From contig NZ_CP022463.1 of NCBI RefSeq assembly GCF_002224485.1, forward strand, positions 1,272,717-1,336,716: a stretch of 64,000 nt of DNA, written 5' to 3'. The notes below the pieces were generated by a model. That model did no database searches. It worked only from the letters and a program-made list of their open reading frames with translations, and was not told the origin of the DNA. Below, in pieces: positions 25,766 to 35,027 of this stretch. This DNA is from Sinomonas sp. R1AF57. GTDB lineage: Bacteria; Actinomycetota; Actinomycetes; Actinomycetales; Micrococcaceae. Both the position numbers and the translations under genes were made by a program. The first letter of the stretch is position 1. The number at the start of each line of letters is the position of its first letter.

Positions 25766-26734
25766 ATGGCTTCTGGCGGTGGGACCAAGGCCGTCGTCGC
25801 GGCGCTGTCCGCGAATCTGGCCATCGCGGTGATGAAGTTCGTCGCGTTCCTGCTCACGGCGTCGTCGTCGATGCTCGCGGAGGCCATCCACTCGGTGGCC
25901 GATTCGGGCAACCAGGTCCTCCTGCTTGTCGGCGGGAAGCGGGCCGGGAAGCAGGCGAGCCCCGAGCACCCCTTCGGCTACGGCCGGGCGAGGTACATCT
26001 ACGCCTTCATCGTCTCGATCGTCCTCTTCACCGTGGGCGGCCTCTTCGCGCTGTTCGAAGCGTGGGAGAAGTTCCATGACCCGCACGGAATCGAGGGTGC
26101 GTGGTGGTGGGTTCCCCTGGCCGTCCTCGTCGGGGCAATCATCGCCGAGGGGCTGTCCTTCCGCACGGCGATCCACGAGTCCAACCAGATCCGCGGGAAC
26201 CAGTCTTGGGTCTCGTTCGTCCGTACCGCCAAGCAGCCCGAGCTGCCGGTGATCCTGCTCGAGGACTTCGGGGCGCTCCTCGGCCTGCTGTTCGCACTCT
26301 TCGGGGTCTCGCTCACGCTCATCACAGGCAACGGGGTCTGGGACGCACTCGGCACCGCCATGATCGGCATCCTCCTTGTCATCATTGCCGGGGTCCTCGC
26401 CGTCGAGACGAGCTCGCTCCTGCTCGGCGAAGCCGCCACGAGGACCGACGTGGCGAAGATCGAGGGGGCCATCCAGTCGGACGGGACACGCATCATCCAC
26501 CTGCGCACCATGCACCTAGGCCCCGAGGAGCTCCTCGTGGGCGTGAAGATCAGCGTCGCGCCGGGGGCCTCGGGGGCCCAGATCGCCCAGGCGATCGACG
26601 CCACCGAGGTGCGCATCCGCGACGCCGTTCCCGCAGCCCGCGTCATCTACATCGAACCGGACATCCAGCGGGAACGGCCCGCCCAGGGAACCCCCGCTGC
26701 CGAGCCGGAAGTGCCCCGTGCGGGCTCCCACTGA
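25766..26734 (+). CDS. cation diffusion facilitator family transporter
   Basis: A 322-residue efflux protein with six predicted transmembrane helices and a C-terminal cytoplasmic domain. Helix 2 carries the metal-site motif AEAIHSVADSGNQ; helix 5 has LLEDFGALLGL, where zinc transporters have HxxxD, so the site is closer to the divergent ED-type subgroup. PEHPFGYGRARYIYAF is the conserved loop motif. The Zn, Fe, Mn or other substrate is not resolved. Start ATG 25766 with GAGGAGAAAG upstream. The last codons and stop lie in a 19-bp duplication. Confidence 0.88.
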   Translation: MASGGGTKAVVAALSANLAIAVMKFVAFLLTASSSMLAEAIHSVADSGNQVLLLVGGKRAGKQASPEHPFGYGRARYIYAFIVSIVLFTVGGLFALFEAWEKFHDPHGIEGAWWWVPLAVLVGAIIAEGLSFRTAIHESNQIRGNQSWVSFVRTAKQPELPVILLEDFGALLGLLFALFGVSLTLITGNGVWDALGTAMIGILLVIIAGVLAVETSSLLLGEAATRTDVAKIEGAIQSDGTRIIHLRTMHLGPEELLVGVKISVAPGASGAQIAQAIDATEVRIRDAVPAARVIYIEPDIQRERPAQGTPAAEPEVPRAGSH

Positions 26735-26757
26735 CCGCACGGGCTCCCACTGACCGC
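26720..26757 (+). repeat. two tandem 19-bp repeats spanning the stop codon of the cation efflux gene
   Basis: GCGGGCTCCCACTGACCGC (26720-26738) and ACGGGCTCCCACTGACCGC (26739-26757). The TGA of copy 1 (26732-26734) is the gene's stop. Confidence 0.9.
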
Positions 26758-26769
26758 GCGGGCGGTCCC

Positions 26770-26775
26770 TAGACT
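26770..26775 (+). promoter_or_regulatory. -10 box predicting a leaderless VOC mRNA
   Basis: TAGACT, seven bases, then ATG 26783. Confidence 0.5.
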
Positions 26776-26782
26776 GGGCTCC

Positions 26783-27160
26783 ATGGCTTCACGCATCAGC
26801 GAGCTGGTCCTCAAGTGCGCCGACCCCGAGCGGCTGGCCGTGTTCTGGGGCGAGGTCCTCGGCTACGTCGAGATCGACCGTCAGGACGGCGCGATCGAGA
26901 TCGGGCCTCCCACGGCCGGCTTCGGCGGCCTGCAGCCCACGATCATCCTGAGCCCCAGCAGCGACCCTCGCGGTGGTCGGCTGCCCCTGCACATCGACGT
27001 CAACCCGGTCGACTGCGAGCAGGACGCCGAGCTGGAGCGCCTGCTCGCGCTCGGGGCGCGACCCGCAGACGTCGGCCAGACCGGTGACGAGCAGTGGCAC
27101 GTCCTCGCCGATCCCGAGGGCAACGAGTTCTGCCTCCTGCGGCGGCGGCTCGCGCCCTGA
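26783..27160 (+). CDS. VOC-family protein, glyoxalase-like
   Basis: A 125-residue single-domain protein: SRISELVLKCADPERLAVFWGEVLGY opens the first module and VGQTGDEQWHVLADPEGNEFCLL closes the second, the pattern of the glyoxalase_6 subgroup frequent in actinobacteria. Conserved His and Glu (WHVLADPEGNEFC) could bind metal. Substrate unknown. Predicted leaderless from a TAGACT box. Converges on an MFS gene across a strong hairpin. Confidence 0.82.
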   Translation: MASRISELVLKCADPERLAVFWGEVLGYVEIDRQDGAIEIGPPTAGFGGLQPTIILSPSSDPRGGRLPLHIDVNPVDCEQDAELERLLALGARPADVGQTGDEQWHVLADPEGNEFCLLRRRLAP

Positions 27161-27180
27161 ACGCACTTCCGGTGTGACGC

Positions 27181-27217
27181 GCGACGGCGGCAGCCCGGGT
27201 TGGGCTGCCGCCGTCGC
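27181..27217. terminator. bidirectional hairpin between VOC and MFS genes
   Basis: Perfect 16-bp stem GCGACGGCGGCAGCCC with its complement around GGGTT. No T-run, but the position between two convergent genes and stem strength make a terminator likely. Confidence 0.7.
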
Positions 27218-27233
27218 GCTCGCTCGGGTCGCG

Positions 27234-28523
27234 CTAGGCGACGGGGTGGCGGCGCTCGAGGCGGCCGCTCAGGAGCGCGATCGCGAGGCCGAGCACCGCG
27301 AGCACCGCTCCGACGTAGGCGGGGGCGGTGAATCCCCAGCCGGCCGCGATGACGACCCCGCCGAGGAATGCTCCGAGGGCGTTGGCGACATTCAGGGCGG
27401 AGTGGCTGAGCGACGTCGCGAGCGTCGCTGCACCCGGGGCCGAGTCCAGCAGCCGCGACTGGAGCGCGGGGATGAGGATGGACCCGGAGCCGCCCACCAC
27501 GAACACCATGAAGAGCGCGGTGGGCCACCACGACGCCGCCAGGCCGTACACCACCATGACGGCGGCGACGGCGCCGAGCGCCCAGTAGATGGTGCCCATG
27601 ACGGAGCGGTCCGCGAGTCTCCCACCGACCACGTTGCCCACGACCATGCCGAGCCCGTACAGCGCCACGACGAGGGGGATCAGGGACTCGGGGAGCCCCG
27701 CGACAGCGGTCATGGTGTGCGCGATGTAGGTGTAGGTCGCGAAGAACCCGCCGAAGCCCACGACGCCGACGGCGAGCGCGAGCCAGAGCTGCACCCGGCG
27801 CAGAGCCGACAGCTCGCGGCGGACGCTGGCCTCCGGGTGGGCGGGCTCGAACGGGACGAAGCGGGCCACGAGGGCCACACACGCGAGCGCTATCACCGCC
27901 GTTGCCACGAAGAGGAGCCGCCACCCGAACGCCTGGCCCAGCCACGTCGCCGCCGGAACCCCGAGCACGTTCGCGATGGTCAGCCCGGACATGACGGTCG
28001 CGATCGCCCAGCCGCGCTTGGTCGGGGCCACGAGCGAGGCCGCGATGGCTGCTGCGGTGCCGAAGTAGGCCCCGTGGGGGAGGCCCGCGGCGAAGCGGGA
28101 CAGCATCATCGCGCCGTAGTCCGCGGCAGCGAAGGAGGAGAGGTTGGCGAGCGCGTAGAACGCCATGAGCCCGAGCGCGAGGGCCTTGCGCGGCAGGCGC
28201 GCGCCGACGGCTGCGAGCAGGGGCGCGCCCACGACGACGCCGAGCGCATACGCCGAGATCAGCTGGCCGGCCTCCGCCGTGCTGATGGAGAGGCCGCGTT
28301 CGACCTCCTTCAGCAGCCCCATCGTCGCGAACTCGACGGTGCCGATGGCGAAGCCGCCGATGCCAAGGGCGAGCATGGCCCAGAAGAGAGGGCGGGGGGC
28401 GAGCACGGTGGGCCGGGGGCGCGGCGCGGCTGCGGTGGTCTGGGAAGCCCGCGCCGCGGACGCGGCGGCCTGGGCCTCGGCTGTGGCCGTCGGCGGGGCA
28501 AGGGCGGGATCGGGCTGGGGCAC
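27234..28523 (-). CDS. MFS transporter, DHA1 (arabinose/drug efflux-like)
   Basis: A 429-residue protein with twelve transmembrane segments after a 40-residue Ala/Pro-rich N-terminus. GIGGFAIGTVEFATMGLLKEV and ALGLMAFYALANLSS...SRFAAGLPHGAYFGTAAAIAASLV are typical of the AraJ/YdhP-type DHA1 family of sugar or drug exporters. GTG start at 28523 with AAGGA ten bases upstream. Divergent from mutT by 110 bases. Substrate unknown. Confidence 0.87.
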   Translation of the reverse strand: MPQPDPALAPPTATAEAQAAASAARASQTTAAAPRPRPTVLAPRPLFWAMLALGIGGFAIGTVEFATMGLLKEVERGLSISTAEAGQLISAYALGVVVGAPLLAAVGARLPRKALALGLMAFYALANLSSFAAADYGAMMLSRFAAGLPHGAYFGTAAAIAASLVAPTKRGWAIATVMSGLTIANVLGVPAATWLGQAFGWRLLFVATAVIALACVALVARFVPFEPAHPEASVRRELSALRRVQLWLALAVGVVGFGGFFATYTYIAHTMTAVAGLPESLIPLVVALYGLGMVVGNVVGGRLADRSVMGTIYWALGAVAAVMVVYGLAASWWPTALFMVFVVGGSGSILIPALQSRLLDSAPGAATLATSLSHSALNVANALGAFLGGVVIAAGWGFTAPAYVGAVLAVLGLAIALLSGRLERRHPVA

Positions 28524-28621
28524 GGCGGGGTGTCCTTGGGATAGGTCGGGGCATGGCGGTGAGGAACGCCGTCGGCCCTCGATCTGCCCTCAACACTACG
28601 GGACGCCGGTCCATTCCCTCC

Positions 28622-28627
28622 TAGACT
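28622..28627 (+). promoter_or_regulatory. -10 box predicting a leaderless mutT-like mRNA
   Basis: TAGACT, six bases, then ATG 28634. Confidence 0.5.
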
Positions 28628-28633
28628 GGCCGG

Positions 28634-29119
28634 ATGCACAAGGAGAGGCAGGAGACCCCGAACGGCGCGGCCGCTGCCACGCTCGTCCAGGTGGTCGGAG
28701 CGGCGATCGTCGACTCGCTCGACCGGCCGGGCCGGCTGCTGGCCGCGCGCAGGACGGCGCCGCCCGCGCTGGCCGGCCTGTGGGAGTTCCCGGGCGGCAA
28801 GGTCGAGCCCGGGGAGGCTCCCGAGGACGGGCTGCGGCGCGAGCTCGCCGAGGAACTGGGCGTCGATGTGGTGCTGGGGGACGAGGTCCCCGGACCACTC
28901 GCCCAGGGGTGGCCCCTCAACGAGCGCGCCGCGATGCGCGTGTGGCTGGCCGAGGTGGCGGCCGGAGTCCCCGAGCCGCTCGAGGACCACGACGAGCTCC
29001 TGTGGGTCCCCCTCGAGGGACGCGCCCTCCAGGACCTCCCGTGGATCCCGGCCGACCTCCCCATCGTGGACGCTGTGCGGAGCCAGACGACCGCGGGCCG
29101 AGGAGTGCCCAGAGCCTGA
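28634..29119 (+). CDS. NUDIX hydrolase, MutT/CTP pyrophosphohydrolase-like
   Basis: A 161-residue NUDIX protein. The complete box GGKVEPGEAPEDGLRREL followed by AEELGV fits GX5EX7REUXEEXGU. The N-terminal VVGAAIVDSLDRPGRLLAARRTAPPALAGLWEFPGG is characteristic of MutT-type housekeeping enzymes that remove 8-oxo-dGTP, and in mycobacteria of MutT2-like CTPases. Which nucleotide it cleaves is not resolved. The stop is inside a short tandem duplication. Confidence 0.88.
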   Translation: MHKERQETPNGAAAATLVQVVGAAIVDSLDRPGRLLAARRTAPPALAGLWEFPGGKVEPGEAPEDGLRRELAEELGVDVVLGDEVPGPLAQGWPLNERAAMRVWLAEVAAGVPEPLEDHDELLWVPLEGRALQDLPWIPADLPIVDAVRSQTTAGRGVPRA

Positions 29120-29148
29120 GTGCCCGGAGGCTGAGAGTGCCAGAGGCT
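29103..29148 (+). repeat. tandem 15-16-bp repeats spanning the mutT-like stop codon
   Basis: GAGTGCCCAGAGCCT (29103), GAGTGCCCGGAGGCT (29118) and GAGAGTGCCAGAGGCT (29133). The gene's TGA (29117-29119) sits on the first unit boundary and recurs at the second. Confidence 0.8.
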
Positions 29149-29154
29149 GAGCGC

Positions 29155-30222
29155 TCAGAAGAGGGTCTGCTGGACGGAGTCCTGGCGGGGCTCGGTCGCC
29201 TCCGCCGGCTGCCCGGCCTCCCGCACCCCTGCGTCACGATGCCCGAACCCTTCGGTGCGGCCGAAACCGTGGCGCTTCTTCGCCGCGGAGACGCGCTGGG
29301 CGAGCCACGTCCGGTACTCGGCCGGGGCGTAGGCGCCCTTGGAGTAGAGCCTGCGGTACCGGCCCACGAGCTGCGGGTGGCTCCGGGCGAGCCAGCCGAT
29401 GAACCACTCACGCGTCCCGGGGCGGAGGTGAAGGGCGCCGGCCGTCACGCCGGTCGCCCCGGCGGCGGCCAGCGCCCCCATGAGGGCGTCGAGGTGCTCT
29501 TCCGAGTCGGTCAGCCACGGCAGGATCGGCATGGCCATCACGCCGCAGGGCAGCCCCGCCTCGCGGAGGCGGGAGATGAGCTTCAGCCGAGCCGAGGGCG
29601 AGGGCGTGCCCGGCTCGAGTGCCGACTGCAGGTCGGGGTCCAGGACGGCGAGGGAGATGCTGGTCCCGATCGGGACGTGGGTGCTCGCGGCCTTCAGCAG
29701 GGGGATGTCCCGGGCGAGCAGCGTTCCCTTGGTGAGGATCGAGAACGGCGTGCCCGAATCCGCGAGCGCCCGGATGATGCCGGGCATGAGGGCGTAGCGC
29801 CCTTCGGCGCGCTGGTACGGGTCGGTGTTGGTCCCCAGTGCCACGTGCTCCCGGCTCCAGGAGGGCTTCGACACCTCGGCCCGGAGCACCTCGCCCACGT
29901 TGACCTTGACCACGAGCTGGCGGTCGAAGTCGAGCCCGGCGTCGAGGTCCAGGTACGTGTGGGTGTTGCGGGCGAAGCAGTACACGCACGCGTGGCTGCA
30001 GCCGCGGTAGGGGTTGACTGTCCAGCGGAAGGGCATGGAGGACGCCGGCGGGACCTTGTTGAGCGCCGATTTCGCGGCGACCTCGTGGAAGGTGATCCCG
30101 TGGAACTCCGGCGTCCTGACCGTGCGCAGCGCCCCTGCCAGGGGAAGGAGGGGCGGCTGGGCCGGCTCGTCGGCGGTTTCCCGGAGGGGGAGTTCGGAGA
30201 CCGCCTGCGTGTTCCATCGCAT
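29155..30222 (-). CDS. Rv2578c-family radical SAM protein
   Basis: A 355-residue protein with the radical SAM cluster motif CSHACVYC (Cys75, Cys79, Cys82) in VNPYRGCSHACVYCFARNTHTY, the signature of the spore-photoproduct-lyase-like Rv2578c group. Further conserved segments are VALGTNTDPYQRAEGRYALMPGII, PFSILTKGT and LPCGVMAMPILPWLTDS. Function is unknown, but a LexA-type box lies ten bases before its ATG, and mycobacterial Rv2578c is, to my recollection, a reported LexA target, so a DNA-damage role is likely. The C-terminal 40 residues are variable and end DSVQQTLF. Confidence 0.88.
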   Translation of the reverse strand: MRWNTQAVSELPLRETADEPAQPPLLPLAGALRTVRTPEFHGITFHEVAAKSALNKVPPASSMPFRWTVNPYRGCSHACVYCFARNTHTYLDLDAGLDFDRQLVVKVNVGEVLRAEVSKPSWSREHVALGTNTDPYQRAEGRYALMPGIIRALADSGTPFSILTKGTLLARDIPLLKAASTHVPIGTSISLAVLDPDLQSALEPGTPSPSARLKLISRLREAGLPCGVMAMPILPWLTDSEEHLDALMGALAAAGATGVTAGALHLRPGTREWFIGWLARSHPQLVGRYRRLYSKGAYAPAEYRTWLAQRVSAAKKRHGFGRTEGFGHRDAGVREAGQPAEATEPRQDSVQQTLF

Positions 30223-30231
30223 GCCGTCTAT

Positions 30232-30247
30232 TCGAAACTATGTTCGA
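30232..30247 (-). promoter_or_regulatory. LexA (SOS) box upstream of the radical SAM gene
   Basis: TCGAAACTATGTTCGA matches TCGAAC-N4-GTTCGA at 11 of 12 positions and ends ten bases before the start codon at 30222, where it would block transcription. Confidence 0.82.
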
Positions 30248-30279
30248 TAGTCTGTCAAGGAGGTGTCCGGCGCGTCGGA

Positions 30280-30912
30280 TCAGTCCAGCGTCCAGGTCAC
30301 CGTCACGCTCGCCGCGACCTCGGCCTGTCCCGCTTCCAGCCCGGGCGCGGCGTCGGCGGCCAGCGCGACGCGGCGCAGGGGCACTTGCTGGCCCTCAGGC
30401 GCGGCTCCGGCGTCGATCCTCACCACGGCGCCGAGGCGGCGCTGTGCGAGCGAGGCGAGCCGCTCCGCGGACGACCGGGCGTCCTCGAACGCGGCCTCCT
30501 GCGCCCGGGTCCTCGCGGGGGAGGGGTCCGACACGACGAGGGAGACCCCGTGGATCCTCGCCGCGTCCCCGCCTGCGGCGACGACGGCGTCGAGCAGGGC
30601 TCCTGCGGCCGCCAGATCGCGGACTGCCAGCGTGAGCCCGCGGCTGGCGGCGTAGCCGAGCAGCTGGTGGCCGCGTCCTTCCTGCCACGCCGTCTCGCTC
30701 GTGACAGAGAGGGCGCTGGAGGCGATGTCCTCCCGGTGGACCCCTCCGGCGAGCGCTGCCGAGACCATCGCCTCCGCCGCGCCCGTGGCCGCGGCGAACG
30801 CCTCGGCGAGCCTGGCCGAGCGGCACTCCGAGGCAAGGCGCAGCACCGCCGTGTCCGGCGCCACCCGCACCACGCCGGTGCCGGTGACGGTGATCGACTC
30901 CCCGGTCTTCAT
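30280..30912 (-). CDS. SIMPL (DUF541) domain protein
   Basis: A 210-residue protein opening SITVTGTGVVRVAPDTAVLRLASE, the SIMPL signature, with the duplicated module GGVHREDIASSALSVTSET and a C-terminal LRRVALAADAAPGLEAGQAEVAASVTVTW. No signal peptide, unlike many periplasmic SIMPL proteins, so a cytoplasmic location is likely. Its function is not known. ATG overlaps the stop of the upstream gene by three bases, so the two are coupled. Confidence 0.85.
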   Translation of the reverse strand: MKTGESITVTGTGVVRVAPDTAVLRLASECRSARLAEAFAAATGAAEAMVSAALAGGVHREDIASSALSVTSETAWQEGRGHQLLGYAASRGLTLAVRDLAAAGALLDAVVAAGGDAARIHGVSLVVSDPSPARTRAQEAAFEDARSSAERLASLAQRRLGAVVRIDAGAAPEGQQVPLRRVALAADAAPGLEAGQAEVAASVTVTWTLD

Positions 30913-31334
30913 GGACGTCCTCTCTCCTGACGGCGCTCGGCCACGTACCCGCCGTCGGCAAGCCCGGCCAGCTTTTCGAAGGGGTTCTGCGCGGCGGGGT
31001 CCCCGCTCCGCGACCAGGACCAGAGCGCTGAGGCGAAGTACAGCGGCAGGAAGGGAAGGCCCAGGCAGAAGGCGTACTGGGTCGCGTGCCGGGACTCGTG
31101 CGCCAGGAGCGCGGGCCGGGCCACGAGCCCACCGGCGCTGCCCCTGGTGAAGACGACGTTCCCCACGACGAACGCCGCCGCGAGGGGCAGCCTGGGCCGG
31201 TAGCCCTCGGCGATGAAGAGGCCGTCGGGGCCCCGGCGCAGCGGCGTGCGCGCAGCCGCCGCGAGCGCCAGGCCCAGCGGCGTCGAGAGGTTCACGGTGT
31301 TGAGCACTGCCCGTGCCCGGCTCCCAAGGCGCAC
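30909..31334 (-). CDS. hypothetical protein with HExxH zincin-like motif
   Basis: A 141-residue protein from GTG 31334. After a region (RAVLNTVNLSTPLGLALAAAA) of moderate hydrophobicity, residues 79-83 read HESRH in LLAHESRHATQYAFCLGLPFLPLYF, an HExxH zinc-protease pattern next to a hydrophobic helix; NPFEKLAG follows. I do not recognise a named family. A metal-dependent peptidase is possible, but so is an inactive membrane-associated protein. Coupled to the downstream SIMPL gene, and divergent from pheS 33 bases away, so its promoter overlaps that of pheST. Confidence 0.7.
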   Translation of the reverse strand: MRLGSRARAVLNTVNLSTPLGLALAAAARTPLRRGPDGLFIAEGYRPRLPLAAAFVVGNVVFTRGSAGGLVARPALLAHESRHATQYAFCLGLPFLPLYFASALWSWSRSGDPAAQNPFEKLAGLADGGYVAERRQERGRP

Positions 31335-31355
31335 AGGGGCATGGTAGCCGTGAAC

Positions 31356-32459
<1,104 letters not shown>

Positions 32460-32463
32460 TTCA

Positions 32464-35013
32464 ATGCGAATCCCCCTTTCATGGCTGCGCGAATACACGC
32501 AGCTCCCTGCAGACGCGACCGCAGAGGACCTCATGGCGGACCTCGTGAAGGTCGGCCTCGAGGAGGAGGACGTCCACCGTCCGTCCGACTCGATCCGGGG
32601 CCCCATTGTGGTGGGGCAGGTGCTCAGCGCCGTCAAGGAGCCGCAGAGCAACGGCAAGACGATCAACTGGTGCCAGGTGCGCGTGGTCCCGGAGGGCCAG
32701 GAGCAGACGCTCACCGGCAAGGGCATCGACCCCTCCGGCGTCCAGGGCATCGTGTGCGGTGCGCACAACTTCGCGCCCGGCGACAAGGTCGTGGTGACCC
32801 TCCCCGGAGCGACGCTGCCCGGCGACTTCCACATCGCCGCCCGCAAGACGTACGGCCACGTCTCGGCGGGCATGATCGCCTCCGTGCGCGAGCTCGGCAT
32901 CGGCGACGACCACGACGGCATCCTCGTGCTCTCGCGCATCGGGCTCGACCCGGAGGTCGGCACTGATGCGCTGGAGCTCCTCGGCCTGACCGACGAGGCG
33001 GCGGAGATCAACGTGACCCCGGACCGGGCCTACTGCTTCTCGATCCGCGGCATCGCCCGCGAGTACTCCCACGCCACCGGCACCGAGTTCACGGACCCGG
33101 CCGAGCTGATCAAGGCGCCTGAGGCGCTCGAGGGGGGCTACGGCGTCGTGCTCGACGACCAGGCGCCCATCTACGGCGTGCCCGGCTGCGACCGCTTCGT
33201 CGCGCGGACGGTGCGCGGCATCGACCCCACCCGGCCGACGCCGCAGTGGATGGTCTCGCGGCTGCGCCTCGCCGGCGTCCGCTCGATCTCCCTGCCGGTG
33301 GACATCTCGAACTACGTCATGTTCGAACTCGGCCAGCCGATCCACAACTACGACCTCGACAAGCTGACCGGCCCCATCACGGTGCGCCGCGCCGCGCCGG
33401 GGGAGAAGCTCGAGACCCTCGACGGCAAGGTCCGGGAGCTCGACCCCGAGGACCTTCTCATCACCGACGAGTCGGGGCCGATCGGCATCGCCGGCGTCAT
33501 GGGCGGTGCGTCGACCGAGTGCAGCGACGAGACCGTGAACATCCTCGTCGAGGCGGCCCACTTCGACACGGTGAGCATCGCCCGCTCGCGCCGGCGCCAC
33601 AAGCTGCCCTCGGAGGCGTCCAAGCGCTTCGAGCGCGGCGTGGACTGGAACGTCGCGCACGTGGCGGCCCAGCGCGTCGTCGACCTCCTCGTCGAGCTCG
33701 GCGGCGGCGTCGCGGACGAGGTGGGCACCGACGTCGGGACGGCGCCCGAGCCGATCCGCATCCCGCTGCCAGCGGACTTCGCCTCCGAGCGGATCGGAAT
33801 GGAGTTCAGCGAGGAGCTGATCACCCGAACGCTGGGGGACCTCGGCGCGCGCATCGAGCGGTCCGGGTCCGACTTCCTCGTGACACCGCCCAGCTGGCGC
33901 AATGACCTGGAGACGAAGGAGGACCTCTCCGAGGAGATCGCGCGTCTGGTCGGCTACGACAAGATCCCCGCGACCCTGCCAGTGGCCCCTCCCGGGCGCG
34001 GCTACACCCGCAGCCAGCAGCAGCGCCGTCGGCTCGTGCAGGCGTTCGCCGACGCAGGCCTGACCGAGGTCCTCTCGTACCCGTTCGCCTCCAGGAGGCA
34101 GAACGAGACGTTCGGCGTCGCCGAGGCCGGGGCCGCGCGCCCCGCCGTGAAGCTCGCCAACCCGCTGAGCGAGGAGCACGGATGGCTCCGCACCTCCCTG
34201 CTGCCGGGCCTCATCGACACCGCGAAGCGGAACCATGGCCGCGGCTTCCGCGACCTCGCGGTCTTCGAGGCCGGGCTGGTCTTCCTGCCCGAGGACGGTG
34301 CCCTCGGAACGCCGGAGATTCCCCCGCTCGGCGTCCGTCCCGCCGATGAGGTCCTCGACGCGCTCTACGACGGGCTGCCGGACCAGCCCCTGCACGTCGC
34401 GGCGGTCCTGACCGGGAAGGACTCGCCCCAGGCACCGGGCACCGAGCCTCGTGCGTGGGACTGGGCCGACGCGCTCGACGTCGCGCGCCTCGCCGGCGAC
34501 GTGCTCGGCGTGGAGCTCGTGGTCAGCCAGGGATCGCACCAGGCGTTCCACCCGGGGCGGGCGGCGCAGCTTGCCCTGCGCTCGGGCGAGGTCGTCGGGT
34601 TCGCCGGCGAGCTGCACCCGAAGCTGCTCGCCGAGCTGGACATGCCGGCGCGCTCGGTGGCTGTGGAGCTGGACGCCGACGCGCTGTTCGAGGCGGCGGC
34701 CGACGTCGTCGTGGCCAAGCACCTCTCCACGTTCCCGGTCGCGACCCAGGACGTCGCCCTCATCGTCGACGCCGCGCTGCCGGCGGGCGAGGTGCTCGGT
34801 GCGCTCCGCGAGGGGGCCGGTGAGCTCCTCGAGGACGTCCACCTGTTCGACGTGTACACGGGCAAGGGCATCGACGAAGGCAAGAAGTCCCTCGCCTTCG
34901 GCCTGCGCTTCCGCGCCGAGGACCGCACCCTGACCGCCGACGAGGCCTCCGAGGCCCGGGCGGCCGCCGTGGCGCTCGCCGCCGAGCGGTACGGCGCGGT
35001 CCAGCGCGGCTAG
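32464..35013 (+). CDS. pheT: phenylalanyl-tRNA synthetase beta chain
   Basis: An 849-residue subunit with the full domain series: N-terminal B1, the tRNA-binding B2 (EMAP-like) domain with GIVCGAHNFAPGDKVVVTLPG, B3/4 editing domain (SLPVDISNYVMFELGQPIHNYD), B5, catalytic-like core and the C-terminal ferredoxin-fold anticodon-binding domain (LSTFPVATQDVALIVD ... LAFGLRFRAEDRTLTADE). Length is normal. ATG 32464 follows pheS immediately. Confidence 0.96.
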   Translation: MRIPLSWLREYTQLPADATAEDLMADLVKVGLEEEDVHRPSDSIRGPIVVGQVLSAVKEPQSNGKTINWCQVRVVPEGQEQTLTGKGIDPSGVQGIVCGAHNFAPGDKVVVTLPGATLPGDFHIAARKTYGHVSAGMIASVRELGIGDDHDGILVLSRIGLDPEVGTDALELLGLTDEAAEINVTPDRAYCFSIRGIAREYSHATGTEFTDPAELIKAPEALEGGYGVVLDDQAPIYGVPGCDRFVARTVRGIDPTRPTPQWMVSRLRLAGVRSISLPVDISNYVMFELGQPIHNYDLDKLTGPITVRRAAPGEKLETLDGKVRELDPEDLLITDESGPIGIAGVMGGASTECSDETVNILVEAAHFDTVSIARSRRRHKLPSEASKRFERGVDWNVAHVAAQRVVDLLVELGGGVADEVGTDVGTAPEPIRIPLPADFASERIGMEFSEELITRTLGDLGARIERSGSDFLVTPPSWRNDLETKEDLSEEIARLVGYDKIPATLPVAPPGRGYTRSQQQRRRLVQAFADAGLTEVLSYPFASRRQNETFGVAEAGAARPAVKLANPLSEEHGWLRTSLLPGLIDTAKRNHGRGFRDLAVFEAGLVFLPEDGALGTPEIPPLGVRPADEVLDALYDGLPDQPLHVAAVLTGKDSPQAPGTEPRAWDWADALDVARLAGDVLGVELVVSQGSHQAFHPGRAAQLALRSGEVVGFAGELHPKLLAELDMPARSVAVELDADALFEAAADVVVAKHLSTFPVATQDVALIVDAALPAGEVLGALREGAGELLEDVHLFDVYTGKGIDEGKKSLAFGLRFRAEDRTLTADEASEARAAAVALAAERYGAVQRG

Positions 35014-35027
35014 CACGTCCCGCCGCC

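Noticed and set aside
32479..35016. Minus-strand 845-codon open frame opposite pheT
   Set aside because: Shadow of pheT with no domain and no start signal.
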